Origin: an uncultured Eubacteriales bacterium
GTDB lineage: Bacteria > Bacillota > Clostridia > Oscillospirales > Oscillospiraceae
Length of the DNA stretch: 21,142 nt
NCBI GenBank assembly: GCA_900555665.1
Contig: USLX01000025.1
Span: 1-21,142, forward strand
Reading direction: 5' to 3'
Below, piece by piece: positions 7,214 through 13,910 of this stretch. The notes under the pieces were generated by a model. The model had not been told where the DNA came from and made no database searches. It saw only the letters and a list, made by a program, of their open reading frames with translations. The position numbers were made by a program, and so were the translations under genes. Every line of letters begins with the position of its first letter. Within the stretch, counting starts at the first letter, position 1.

Positions 7214-8404
7214 TTAAAGCAGCGTATACCGGCCGCAGTTCGCGTAGCGCTTATAGATCCGCTCCACGTTGCGGTGCATGACGTTCTCCGCGCTCTGCAT
7301 GGCAAAGTCATACTGCACATAGCCCGCGTCAACGAGATCCTGCAGCACCTTGGTGAACACGCGGCGGAAATTCAGTGCGCCAAACCAGAGATTTTCCGGA
7401 ATCAAGCCGCCGTCGGTCGCAAAGAGCACCTTGTTCAGCGGCGCCATCTCCAGCATGTTGCGCAGCTTCTCCTCACCGCCGATCGAAGCAAACGGGAACA
7501 CGGCGGAGATGTCGGCGTAGACATTCGGATAGTGGTTCGTCATCATACCGAGCTCCTCGCAGTAGGGATAGCCGCCGTGGATGAGGATGACGGTGGTGTC
7601 CTTGCAGCGCGGGTCGTTGAGGCAGTCGGTCAGCAGCGCCGGATTCACGCGGACAATGTGGCAATCCGGCGTGTCGCCCAGGCCGGTATGTACCTGCAGC
7701 GGAATATCCAGATCGCGGCAGATCTCGCAGGCCTTGATGAACGTGAAGTCACGGATCATCTTCTCATAGCCCCAGTTTTTGCGGTCATAGAGATAGAGAT
7801 AATACCCCTTCCGGAATTCGTCTTGCGACAGCGGCCGGACGTCTGTGCCGGTATAATAAGCCACGACGGACTTCAGGCCAATCAGATTGCGCTTTTCGAT
7901 CATTTCCTTCGTCTCTTTGACCAGCCGCGCCTCGAATTCGTCAAACGGCAGTTCTTCGTCCAGCAGCCGGTTCGCGATCCACTCAATGCGATCCAGACTG
8001 CCGACCTTCACATCGCCGCACAACTCATAATATTCGTCGATCTCCTCCTGCCGCAGCGCGAGCTCCGGATGATGCTTGCGGCTGATCGGGAAGCCGAAAT
8101 CGCTCAAAAACGCCACAATTCCCGCATCCTCAAACAGCTTCTTGCAGTATTCCTTGCGGTTGCCTATCGCCTGTTCGTTGCGCTTTTCGATGATCTCATC
8201 GATGCTCGCATCCTGGCCCAGGCCCAAAATCCGGCGCAGTTCGTTGGCCGTTTGCTGGAAATAGAGGGTGTTGCGCATATCCTCGGGCGACACGTTCAAA
8301 AAGCCCGTGCAGAAATTGCGCTCAAAGTGTTCCGGCTCCCGTCCCTTGGGGAACGGATGGCAATGGTTGTCAATCATTGGGATTCCTGAAAGATCGATCT
8401 TCAT
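7214..8404 (-). CDS. Amidohydrolase-superfamily metal-dependent hydrolase (Amidohydro_2-like)
   Basis: Predicted cytoplasmic TIM-barrel hydrolase, 396 aa, no signal peptide. Metal ligands expected of the superfamily are visible: HxH at H14/H16 (IDNHCHP), a candidate Lys at 178 (GLKSVVAYYTG), H239 (QVHTGLGD), H276 (ILIHGGYPY) and D331 (FATDGG). The pattern HTG...IHGGYP...YADIS...FATDGG resembles the PF04909 group, which includes FluG N-terminal-type proteins, lactonases and decarboxylases. AGGAGG precedes the ATG. It lies 29 nt after the binding-protein gene and before dhaK in one operon, so it probably acts on the imported compound or a derivative, releasing or preparing a substrate for DhaKL. 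I cannot assign a reaction; hydrolysis of an amide or lactone, or a decarboxylation, are all possible. Confidence 0.85.
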   Translation of the reverse strand: MKIDLSGIPMIDNHCHPFPKGREPEHFERNFCTGFLNVSPEDMRNTLYFQQTANELRRILGLGQDASIDEIIEKRNEQAIGNRKEYCKKLFEDAGIVAFLSDFGFPISRKHHPELALRQEEIDEYYELCGDVKVGSLDRIEWIANRLLDEELPFDEFEARLVKETKEMIEKRNLIGLKSVVAYYTGTDVRPLSQDEFRKGYYLYLYDRKNWGYEKMIRDFTFIKACEICRDLDIPLQVHTGLGDTPDCHIVRVNPALLTDCLNDPRCKDTTVILIHGGYPYCEELGMMTNHYPNVYADISAVFPFASIGGEEKLRNMLEMAPLNKVLFATDGGLIPENLWFGALNFRRVFTKVLQDLVDAGYVQYDFAMQSAENVMHRNVERIYKRYANCGRYTLL

Positions 8405-8433
8405 GGTATTCCTCCTGTGTTGTCCTTCTTATG

Positions 8434-9645
8434 TCAGTCGATGGAGACGAACTTGCCGTCCTGAACCTCAAACCAGAACAGCTGACGCACCGGGCGACGC
8501 TGCTCGTCAAAGGTGATGGGGCCTGCGCAGCCTGGCCAATCCTTCACGTTTGCCAGCCAATCGCAGATTGCCTGATCGTCCGTTCCAACCTCACGGATCG
8601 CGCCGCAGAGGAGTGACATCGCGTCATAGGCATGCGTGACATACACGTCCATCATCGCGCCGGTCTTTTCGGTGTAGGCCTTTTCCACGGAAGCATAGGG
8701 CTCTTCGGTGTTGCCGGGCTTGAAGAAGTTGCTGATGTTCACGCCTTCCGCCGCCTCACCGGCGATGTCCAGGAATTCCTGCTTGTAGAGCATCGAGCAG
8801 CCGTAGGGCTTGAACTCGCAGTCGAGCTGACGCATCTGCGTGATGATCATGGCCGCGTCGGAGTAGCTCGGGGAGATGTAAAGTGCCTCGGCGCCAGACG
8901 ACTTGATCTTGGAGAGCAGTGGGGTGAAGTCGGTGGTCTGCCCGGAGACATAGGTCTCAGCCGCCACAATCTCCACATCACCGGCCGCTGCAACAGTCTC
9001 CTGCGCGGTCTGATAGATGTTCAGGCCATAGTCATCGCTGGCGTAGATGATGGCGACCTTATGAAAGCCGTCGTCAATCATTCTCTGCGTCACAACCGTG
9101 CCTTCGTAGTTTGCCAGGCAGGACAGCCCGAAGATGTGGTCGCCAACCATGCAGAAATCCGGGTGAGATGCCTGCGGGGAGATCATCGGGATACCCGCTT
9201 CCTGAAAGACCGGAGCCGCTGCCAGCGACGGGGACGAGGCCTGCGAACCGATCACCGCGAGGATCGTCGGGTCGCTTGCAATCAGGTTGGCAACGTTCAA
9301 TGCCTCTTTTGCGTCGCCCTTGTCATCATAGACCACCAGTTCGACCGGATGGCCGTTGATGCCGCCCTCGGCATTGCACTGCTCGATGTAAATCTCGCAG
9401 GCGGTCTGATAGGTGATGCCGTACTGGGCGTTGTTGCCGGTCATCGGCGCCATCAGCGCAATGCGATAGGGTTCTGCGTCGGCGGTATCCGAAGCTGCAT
9501 CGTCGGACTTATCGCCGTCCGCCGCGGGCTGGGCCGCCGTGTCCGTGGAGGCCGGGGTGCCGTTTGCCGTGTCAGTTTTTGCTGTACATGCCAGAAGGCT
9601 GCACATCATCAGCAGCGCGAGAACGAGAGCGATCAGTTTTTTCAT
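8434..9645 (-). CDS. Liv-type ABC transporter substrate-binding lipoprotein
   Basis: Extracytoplasmic receptor for the Liv-type importer, 403 aa. The N-terminus MKKLIALVLALLMMCSLLAC is a lipoprotein signal with lipobox LLAC and the lipidated Cys at 20, followed by a Thr/Ala/Asp-rich linker to about residue 58. The mature part is a Peripla_BP_6 (LivJ/LivK) fold: PYRIALMAPMTGNNAQYG, ELVVYDDKGDAKEALNVANLIASD, AVIGSQASSPSLAAAPVFQEAGIPMISPQASHP. It is the first gene of the operon with the amidohydrolase, dhaK and dhaL, while the permease and ATPase genes lie in the next operon. AAGGAGT precedes the ATG. Long leader with a consensus promoter and a LacI-type palindrome. Substrate unknown. Confidence 0.93.
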   Translation of the reverse strand: MKKLIALVLALLMMCSLLACTAKTDTANGTPASTDTAAQPAADGDKSDDAASDTADAEPYRIALMAPMTGNNAQYGITYQTACEIYIEQCNAEGGINGHPVELVVYDDKGDAKEALNVANLIASDPTILAVIGSQASSPSLAAAPVFQEAGIPMISPQASHPDFCMVGDHIFGLSCLANYEGTVVTQRMIDDGFHKVAIIYASDDYGLNIYQTAQETVAAAGDVEIVAAETYVSGQTTDFTPLLSKIKSSGAEALYISPSYSDAAMIITQMRQLDCEFKPYGCSMLYKQEFLDIAGEAAEGVNISNFFKPGNTEEPYASVEKAYTEKTGAMMDVYVTHAYDAMSLLCGAIREVGTDDQAICDWLANVKDWPGCAGPITFDEQRRPVRQLFWFEVQDGKFVSID

Positions 9646-9669
9646 TTTGCCAACTCCTTAATCTTTTTT

Positions 9670-9685
9670 ATTTGTACGCACAAAT
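9670..9685. promoter_or_regulatory. LacI-family-type operator in the binding-protein leader
   Basis: ATTTGTACGCACAAAT is a 16-bp inverted repeat with six perfect pairs on each side and a central NCGN, the usual layout of LacI/GalR-family operators. It lies about 50-65 nt downstream of the predicted start site and 25 nt before the ATG, where a bound repressor would act as a roadblock. The nearby LacI-family gene (4260-5309) is the natural candidate to bind it. Confidence 0.6.
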
Positions 9686-9740
9686 GCGCAAAATACCATT
9701 TGCTTAATTTCGTTTGCTTTGTTAATCTTTTGTTAAGTCA

Positions 9741-9769
9741 ATAATAAACTCATATTTTGTGTTTGTCAA
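9741..9769 (-). promoter_or_regulatory. Sigma-A promoter for the binding protein-amidohydrolase-dhaKL operon
   Basis: Minus strand perfect TTGACA (complement of 9764-9769), 17-nt spacer, TATTAT (complement of 9741-9746), in an AT-rich pocket. Start site expected near 9734, giving a leader of about 90 nt that contains the 9670-9685 palindrome. Confidence 0.85.
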
Positions 9770-9949
9770 CAATTATTCTTCATTTTCGTCAATTTTTTTG
9801 GTCGATATTTCTGGTTTTTGTTCAGCCTGTGCAAAGCCCCCCATTGTTCTTTTCTTTTTATGCAATTGCGCTCTGTTTTTGTTAAGTTTGTATAATTTAC
9901 TTTCGACATTTCTGTTTATTTTGTCATACGCCGTTTTGCACAAGAAAAA

Positions 9950-9993
9950 GGCAGCGGCGCGGGACACTTTTCGTCCCCCAAGACGCCGTTGCC
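9950..9993 (-). terminator. Terminator of the candidate small RNA
   Basis: Outer stem GGCAGCGGCG (9950-9959) with CGCCGTTGCC (9984-9993), ten pairs including one G-U, plus an inner 5-bp stem (9961-9965 with 9973-9977). On the minus strand it is followed directly by TTTTTC. No T run follows on the plus strand. Confidence 0.8.
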
Positions 9994-10022
9994 TTGTGTT
10001 GCAGACTCCGAAAAACAAAAGC

Positions 10023-10051
10023 GGCGCCAGAGAAGACCCTTCTCTGACGCC
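10023..10051 (-). terminator. Internal hairpin with U tract in the candidate small RNA
   Basis: Arms 10023-10034 and 10040-10051 pair with a single C/A mismatch. On the minus strand the hairpin is followed by GCTTTTGTTTTTC, which would permit partial termination about 50 nt after the predicted start. The U's can also pair with the AAA upstream of the stem, so it may be a structural domain instead of a terminator. Confidence 0.6.
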
Positions 10052-10068
10052 TTTGTCGGAATGCGCAT

Positions 10069-10097
10069 AGTATAGTCGTTTGTTTGCGATTTATCAA
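10069..10097 (-). promoter_or_regulatory. Promoter upstream of the candidate small RNA
   Basis: Minus strand TTGATA (complement of 10092-10097), 17-nt spacer, TATACT (complement of 10069-10074). It fires toward the two hairpins at 10023-10051 and 9950-9993; no gene follows before the next promoter at 9769. Sequence upstream (10105-10130) is A/T-rich. Confidence 0.65.
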
Positions 10098-10168
10098 GTG
10101 GTATTTTACTAAATAATTATTTTTTCTCCATGTGCCGCCTCTCTGTGCAAACGTGCCCCAAGCAAAAT

Positions 10169-10195
10169 CCGGCCCTTCCAAATTGGGAGGGCCGG
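10169..10195 (-). terminator. Terminator after psuG
   Basis: CCGGCCCTTCC pairs with GGGAGGGCCGG (one G-U pair) around a 5-nt loop, an 11-pair stem that starts 10 nt past the psuG stop codon. On the minus strand it is followed by ATTTTGC. Confidence 0.8.
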
Positions 10196-10204
10196 AGACG
10201 CAGT

Positions 10205-11122
10205 TTACAGCTCGGTATAGGCCTTGGCGATCTTTGACGCGGCGCGGGCGTTGTTGAACGCGAGCTGGATGTTCGTGTCCAGCGAATGGCCGCCGGTCAT
10301 CTCGACGATGTGCGCCAGCAGGAACGGCGTGGTCGCCTTACCATGAATCCCCTGTTCCTTTGCCATTTCGACAGCACGGTCGATGACCTTGTTCATCTCG
10401 ACGGGATCCATTGCATACTGCTCCGGAACCGGGTTGCCGACAATGGCGCCGCCCTTCAGGCCGATGTCCCACTTGGTCTTCATGATCTTGGCGACAGTCT
10501 CCTCGTCCTTGCAGTTGTAGTCCAGCTTGAAACCGGAGGTGCGGCAGTAGAACGCAGGCAGCTCGTCCGTGCGGAGGCCGAGCACCGGCACGCCCTGCGT
10601 CTCGAGGTACTCAAGCGTCAGCCCGAGGTCGAGGATGCTCTTCGCGCCCGCGCAGATGACGCAGACGGGCGTGTTCGCCAACTCCTGCAGGTCGGCAGAG
10701 ATATCCATGGTCTTCTCCGCGCCGCGGTGTACGCCGCCAATGCCGCCGGTGGCGAAGAAGCGAATGCCCGCATAGGCCGCAATGATCATCGTCGTGGTCA
10801 CGGTCGTCGCGCCGGGCATGCCGGTGGCGAGATAGGTTGCGAGGTCTCGGCGGCTGACCTTGCCGATGCCGTCCGCGTGGCACATCCGCTCGAGCTCTTC
10901 CTCGTTCAGGCCGACCTTCATCTTACCGTCGAGCACAGCGATCGTTGCAGGCACGCAGCCCTCATCGCGGATGATCTGCTCAACCTTGCGGCCGAAGTCG
11001 AGATTCTGCGGATACGGCATGCCGTGGCTGAGAATGGTGGATTCCAGCGCGACAACGGGTTTGCCCTCGGCCAGTGCGGCCTGAATTTCGGGCGTAACGG
11101 ACAGATATTTCTCAAGATTCAT
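10205..11122 (-). CDS. psuG: Pseudouridine-5'-phosphate glycosidase
   Basis: Cleaves the C-C glycosidic bond of pseudouridine 5'-phosphate (reversibly) to uracil and ribose 5-phosphate in the cytoplasm. About 305 aa, as in E. coli PsuG. Typical blocks: ALESTILSHGMPYPQN near 26-41, GKVSRRDLA, TVTTTMIIAAYAGI, ATGGIGGVHRGAE near 124-136, and CAGAKSILDLGLT near 157-169 holding the catalytic Lys. The upstream partner psuK overlaps it by 11 nt. GTG and ATG occur in tandem at 11125 and 11122; GGAGG stands 6 and 9 nt upstream of them, so either may serve. I report the ATG. Followed by its own terminator. Confidence 0.96.
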   Translation of the reverse strand: MNLEKYLSVTPEIQAALAEGKPVVALESTILSHGMPYPQNLDFGRKVEQIIRDEGCVPATIAVLDGKMKVGLNEEELERMCHADGIGKVSRRDLATYLATGMPGATTVTTTMIIAAYAGIRFFATGGIGGVHRGAEKTMDISADLQELANTPVCVICAGAKSILDLGLTLEYLETQGVPVLGLRTDELPAFYCRTSGFKLDYNCKDEETVAKIMKTKWDIGLKGGAIVGNPVPEQYAMDPVEMNKVIDRAVEMAKEQGIHGKATTPFLLAHIVEMTGGHSLDTNIQLAFNNARAASKIAKAYTEL

Positions 11123-12056
11123 CACGATATTCCTCCAATATAGTATGAATGAGCGATGGACTCATCGCGGGATTGATGGTGTCCTTGTGTGAAATGGCCG
11201 CGATCCCGGCGGCCAGCGCCCAGTCCAAAATCTCCTCGGGCGTCATCCCGCACATCGTGGCATAGAGCATCGCGCCGGTGAAGGCGTCGCCCGCCCCCGA
11301 GGCGTTGACCATGTGCGTCACAGGCCGCAGCTTCCGCCGCAGCGCGCGTCCCGCCGCATCCATATAGAAGCAGCCCTCCGCGCCGAGGCTCACAAACACG
11401 CGCTGCACGCCTTTTTTCAGCAGTGCCTCGCAGGCCCCTTCCAGCTGCGCGTCCGTTTCCACCGGCCGCCCGGCCAAAATCTCCAGCTCCAGCCGGTTGG
11501 GCTTGAGCGTATGGATCCTGCCCAGATACGGAATCAGGGTCCGCGCATAGGCCGTCGAAACCGGGTCGACGCAGACAATCTGCCCCGGGCGGCAGTACGA
11601 GAGCACCCGCTCAAACCGCTCTGGCTGCATGCAGGGGTCGGTGGTGACGACGGCAGCGTTCGCAATCAGTGCCTTCTCCCGCTCCAGATACTCCAGCGGC
11701 ATTGTCTGCAGCACATGCATGTCCGAAAGGGCCACATGCATGTCCCCACTCTCATCCAAAATGGCCAGATACATGGAGGACTTGCGCCCCTCCGCACGGT
11801 ACACATGCGAAAGATCGATGCCCGCCGCCGCGCTCTCACGGCAGATCAGCTCGCCGAACAGATCGTCGCCAATCGCCGACACCAGCTTCACATCCGCACC
11901 CAGCCGCGCCAAATTGTCGCAGATATTGCGCGTCACACCGCCTGCAGAAATTTCAATTTCGCCGGGATTGGAATCGCGCGGCGCAATGGCGGCATAGGAC
12001 CGGCCGCAGAGGTCGATATTTGCTCCGCCCACGCCGACGGCATACACAGGCTCCAT
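11112..12056 (-). CDS. psuK: Pseudouridine kinase (PfkB family)
   Basis: ATP-dependent kinase that makes pseudouridine 5'-phosphate for PsuG. PfkB/ribokinase fold: GGANIDL near residues 10-16, the glycine pair in ISAGGVTRNICDNLARLGA, and the C-terminal NASGAGDAFTGAML with the catalytic-base Asp in GAGD (about 254-257). I start it at the ATG at 12056 (MEPVYAVGVGG, 314 aa, matching E. coli PsuK); AGAGGGGGC lies just upstream. An in-frame ATG 11 codons earlier has no ribosome site. psuK and psuG overlap and share one promoter (12111-12139). A dedicated pseudouridine importer is not seen next to them. Confidence 0.93.
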   Translation of the reverse strand: MEPVYAVGVGGANIDLCGRSYAAIAPRDSNPGEIEISAGGVTRNICDNLARLGADVKLVSAIGDDLFGELICRESAAAGIDLSHVYRAEGRKSSMYLAILDESGDMHVALSDMHVLQTMPLEYLEREKALIANAAVVTTDPCMQPERFERVLSYCRPGQIVCVDPVSTAYARTLIPYLGRIHTLKPNRLELEILAGRPVETDAQLEGACEALLKKGVQRVFVSLGAEGCFYMDAAGRALRRKLRPVTHMVNASGAGDAFTGAMLYATMCGMTPEEILDWALAAGIAAISHKDTINPAMSPSLIHTILEEYRDES

Positions 12057-12110
12057 CGCAGCCCCCTCTTTCTGTATGGGTAAAAACAAAAAAGCTCTTT
12101 TGAAAAGTAC

Positions 12111-12139
12111 ATTTTATCTCCCCATCTTAAAAAAGTCAA
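12111..12139 (-). promoter_or_regulatory. Sigma-A promoter for psuK-psuG
   Basis: Minus strand TTGACT (complement of 12134-12139), 17-nt spacer, TAAAAT (complement of 12111-12116). Start site expected near 12104, about 48 nt before the psuK ATG. Divergent from the promoter at 12227-12253 with about 90 bp between the two -35 boxes. Confidence 0.8.
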
Positions 12140-12226
12140 GAGAAAAAAGTGTGAACTTTCTGTAACATCTCCCGCCACAGAACACAAGTTCCCATGCCCC
12201 GCACCCCCATTCCGTCGACGCCGCAC

Positions 12227-12253
12227 TTGACAAACGGAGGACTTTGATATAAG
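12227..12253 (+). promoter_or_regulatory. Probable promoter for the abrB-PLP enzyme-DMT operon
   Basis: Perfect TTGACA (12227-12232) and TATAAG (12248-12253) with a short 15-nt spacer. A small palindrome ATAC-AA-GTAT (12256-12265) follows immediately, overlapping the expected start site, and could bind a regulator, perhaps the AbrB-like product itself. The short spacer lowers certainty about which -10 is used. Confidence 0.55.
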
Positions 12254-12296
12254 TTATACAAGTATGAAAATTTCCAATCAGAAGGAGGCGCTGCCC

Positions 12297-12533
12297 ATGT
12301 CAGGAGGAAAGCACCTGCTCGGCAGGCCGAAGCGGCACATCTTCGGCACCGCGAAGGTCGGCGAAAAGGGGCAGATCGTCATTCCGAAAGATGCGCGCAC
12401 GCTCTTCGGCATCCAGCCAGGCGACACGCTGCTGATCTTAGGCGACGAGCAGACCGGCATCATCGTCACCAAGCCAGACGTCATCGAGACGGCGGCGGCA
12501 CAGATTTTTGAACAGATGGAGAGGCAGAAATGA
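12297..12533 (+). CDS. AbrB/MazE/SpoVT-like DNA-binding regulator
   Basis: Small swapped-hairpin DNA-binding protein, 78 aa. The domain runs about residues 17-62: FGTAKVGEKGQIVIPKDARTLFGIQPGDTLLILGDEQTGIIVTKP, matching the AbrB pattern (K-V/G-KGQIVIPK-AR--F-I-PGD-L). A basic stretch (RPKRH) precedes it. I chose the ATG at 12297 because AAGGAGG (12282-12288) stands 8 nt upstream; an earlier ATG at 12264 lies within or at the expected transcription start. Its stop overlaps the next gene's ATG by 4 nt, so it is coupled to the PLP enzyme. It is likely an autoregulator of this operon. The MazE antitoxin role is unlikely since no toxin partner follows. Confidence 0.88.
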   Translation: MSGGKHLLGRPKRHIFGTAKVGEKGQIVIPKDARTLFGIQPGDTLLILGDEQTGIIVTKPDVIETAAAQIFEQMERQK

Positions 12534-13822
12534 ACAAGCTATATGAAATGTATGCCTCGCTTGGCATCAGCCGCGAGGTCTATGAATTTGGGCAGAGCGT
12601 GCTGGGTGGCCTGCGGGAGCGCTTTGACGGCATCGATGCCGTCGCCGAATACAACCAGGCCAAGGTGATCCGTGCCATGCAGTCCCAGCGCGTCGATGCG
12701 ACCTGCTTTGCCGCCACAACCGGCTACGGCTACGACGACCTTGGCCGCGACAAGTTAGAGCGCGTCTACGCCTCCGCCTTCGGCACCGAGGCCGCCCTCG
12801 TCCGCCCGCAGATCACCTGCGGCACGCACGCGCTGGCCGTCGCGCTGAGCGCGAATCTTCTGCCCGGCGACGAGCTGCTCAGTCCGAACGGCGCGCCGTA
12901 TGATACGCTTGAAGAGGTCATCGGCATCCGCGAGTCAAAATGCTCCCTGAAAGAGTATGGCGTCTCCTACCGTCAGGTCGACCTGCTGCCGGACGGCACG
13001 TTTGATTTTGAGGGTATCCGAAACGCAATCCATGAAAAAACAAAGCTCGTCACCATCCAACGCTCCAAGGGCTACGCCACGCGCCCGTCCTTCTCCGTCG
13101 CGCAGATCGGCGAGGTTATCGCGTTCTGCAAACAGTGCAAGCCGGACATCATCTGCATGGTAGACAACTGCTACGGCGAATTCGTCGAGCCCATCGAGCC
13201 GTCAAACGTCGGCGCGGACATGATCGTCGGCAGCCTGATCAAAAACCCCGGCGGCGGCCTCGCCCCGATCGGCGGCTATATCTGTGGCACGGCAGAATGC
13301 GTCGAGCGCTGCGCCTATCGGCTCTCCGCGCCCGGACTTGGTCAGGAGGTCGGCGCAAATCTCGGCCTGCTTCCGTCCATGTATCAGGGCTTTTTCCTCG
13401 CGCCGAACGTCGTCTCCGGCGCGCTCAAGGGTGCAATCTTCGCCGCAAATCTCTATGAGCGCATGGGCTTCCGCGTCATCCCGAACGGCAGCGAAAGCCG
13501 CCACGACATCATTCAGGCCGTCGAGCTTGGCAGCGCCGAGCGCATGCTGGCCTTCTGCCGCGGCATTCAGGCGGCGGCCCCGGTCGACAGCTACGTCACG
13601 CCCGTCCCCTGGGCCATGCCGGGCTATGACGCAGAGGTCGTGATGGCGGCGGGCGCGTTTGTGCAGGGCTCCTCCATCGAGCTCTCCGCCGACGGCCCCA
13701 TCCGCCCGCCCTATGCGGTCTATTTCCAGGGCGGCCTGACGTGGTATCACGCCAAGCTCGGCATTCTGATGAGCGTCCAAAAGCTCGTCGAGGCGGGACT
13801 TGCGCAGCTTCCGGCCTGCTGA
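12530..13822 (+). CDS. PLP-dependent enzyme of the YnbB / 'aluminium resistance' (Met_gamma_lyase) family
   Basis: Fold-type I pyridoxal-phosphate enzyme, 430 aa, family length about 410-430. Visible landmarks: FAATTGYGYDDLGRDKLERVYA near 60-81, RPQITCGTHALAVAL near 92-106 (cofactor phosphate region), MVDNCYGEFVEP near 210-221 with the Asp that holds the PLP ring nitrogen, and SLIKNPGGGLAPIGGY near 235-250 with the presumed Schiff-base Lys238. Family members are annotated as aluminium resistance protein or cystathionine/methionine gamma-lyase-like; the physiological reaction is not settled to my knowledge. Coupled to the AbrB-like gene (4-nt overlap) and followed after 88 nt by a DMT transporter, suggesting enzyme and exporter work on related amino compounds. 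Confidence 0.9.
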   Translation: MNKLYEMYASLGISREVYEFGQSVLGGLRERFDGIDAVAEYNQAKVIRAMQSQRVDATCFAATTGYGYDDLGRDKLERVYASAFGTEAALVRPQITCGTHALAVALSANLLPGDELLSPNGAPYDTLEEVIGIRESKCSLKEYGVSYRQVDLLPDGTFDFEGIRNAIHEKTKLVTIQRSKGYATRPSFSVAQIGEVIAFCKQCKPDIICMVDNCYGEFVEPIEPSNVGADMIVGSLIKNPGGGLAPIGGYICGTAECVERCAYRLSAPGLGQEVGANLGLLPSMYQGFFLAPNVVSGALKGAIFAANLYERMGFRVIPNGSESRHDIIQAVELGSAERMLAFCRGIQAAAPVDSYVTPVPWAMPGYDAEVVMAAGAFVQGSSIELSADGPIRPPYAVYFQGGLTWYHAKLGILMSVQKLVEAGLAQLPAC

Positions 13823-13910
13823 ACGCATTGCATGGGCCGATGCCCGCTGTCTGCCCCTATAAAAACATTCCATATTCCATACAAACATCATTACAGGAGA
13901 AAAAATTATT

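Larger units (their letters stand above)
9945..10062 (-). ncRNA. Candidate small RNA with own promoter and terminator
   Basis: A minus-strand promoter (10069-10097) would start a transcript near 10062 that ends at a hairpin plus TTTTTC near 9945, about 118 nt, with no credible reading frame or ribosome site. It contains two strong stem-loops: a 12-pair stem with one mismatch (10023-10051), further closed by CCGA/UCGG and CAAA/UUUG pairing, and a terminal two-part hairpin (9950-9993). It is set apart from psuG by that gene's own terminator (10169-10195) and from the downstream operon by that operon's own promoter. I do not recognise it as 6S, SRP, tmRNA or a riboswitch. Alternatively it is only a series of terminators with a fortuitous promoter. 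Confidence 0.5.

Noticed and set aside
9876..9896. Plus-strand TATAAT near 9891
   Set aside because: The best -35 candidate is 19 nt away and weak, and no plus-strand gene follows.
9759..10070. 103-codon plus-strand frame with a hydrophobic stretch
   Set aside because: The hydrophobicity reflects T-rich DNA. It overlaps the binding-protein promoter and both small-RNA hairpins, and lacks a ribosome site.
9924..10181. 85-codon minus-strand frame across the candidate small RNA
   Set aside because: It begins inside the psuG terminator and spans a promoter and two terminators; no Shine-Dalgarno sequence.
12264..12296. Upstream ATG for the AbrB-like gene, adding 11 residues
   Set aside because: It is at or before the likely transcription start and has no ribosome site, whereas AAGGAGG serves the ATG at 12297.
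12530..13822. Possible toxin partner for the AbrB/MazE-like protein
   Set aside because: The coupled gene is clearly a PLP enzyme, so a toxin-antitoxin pair is not supported.
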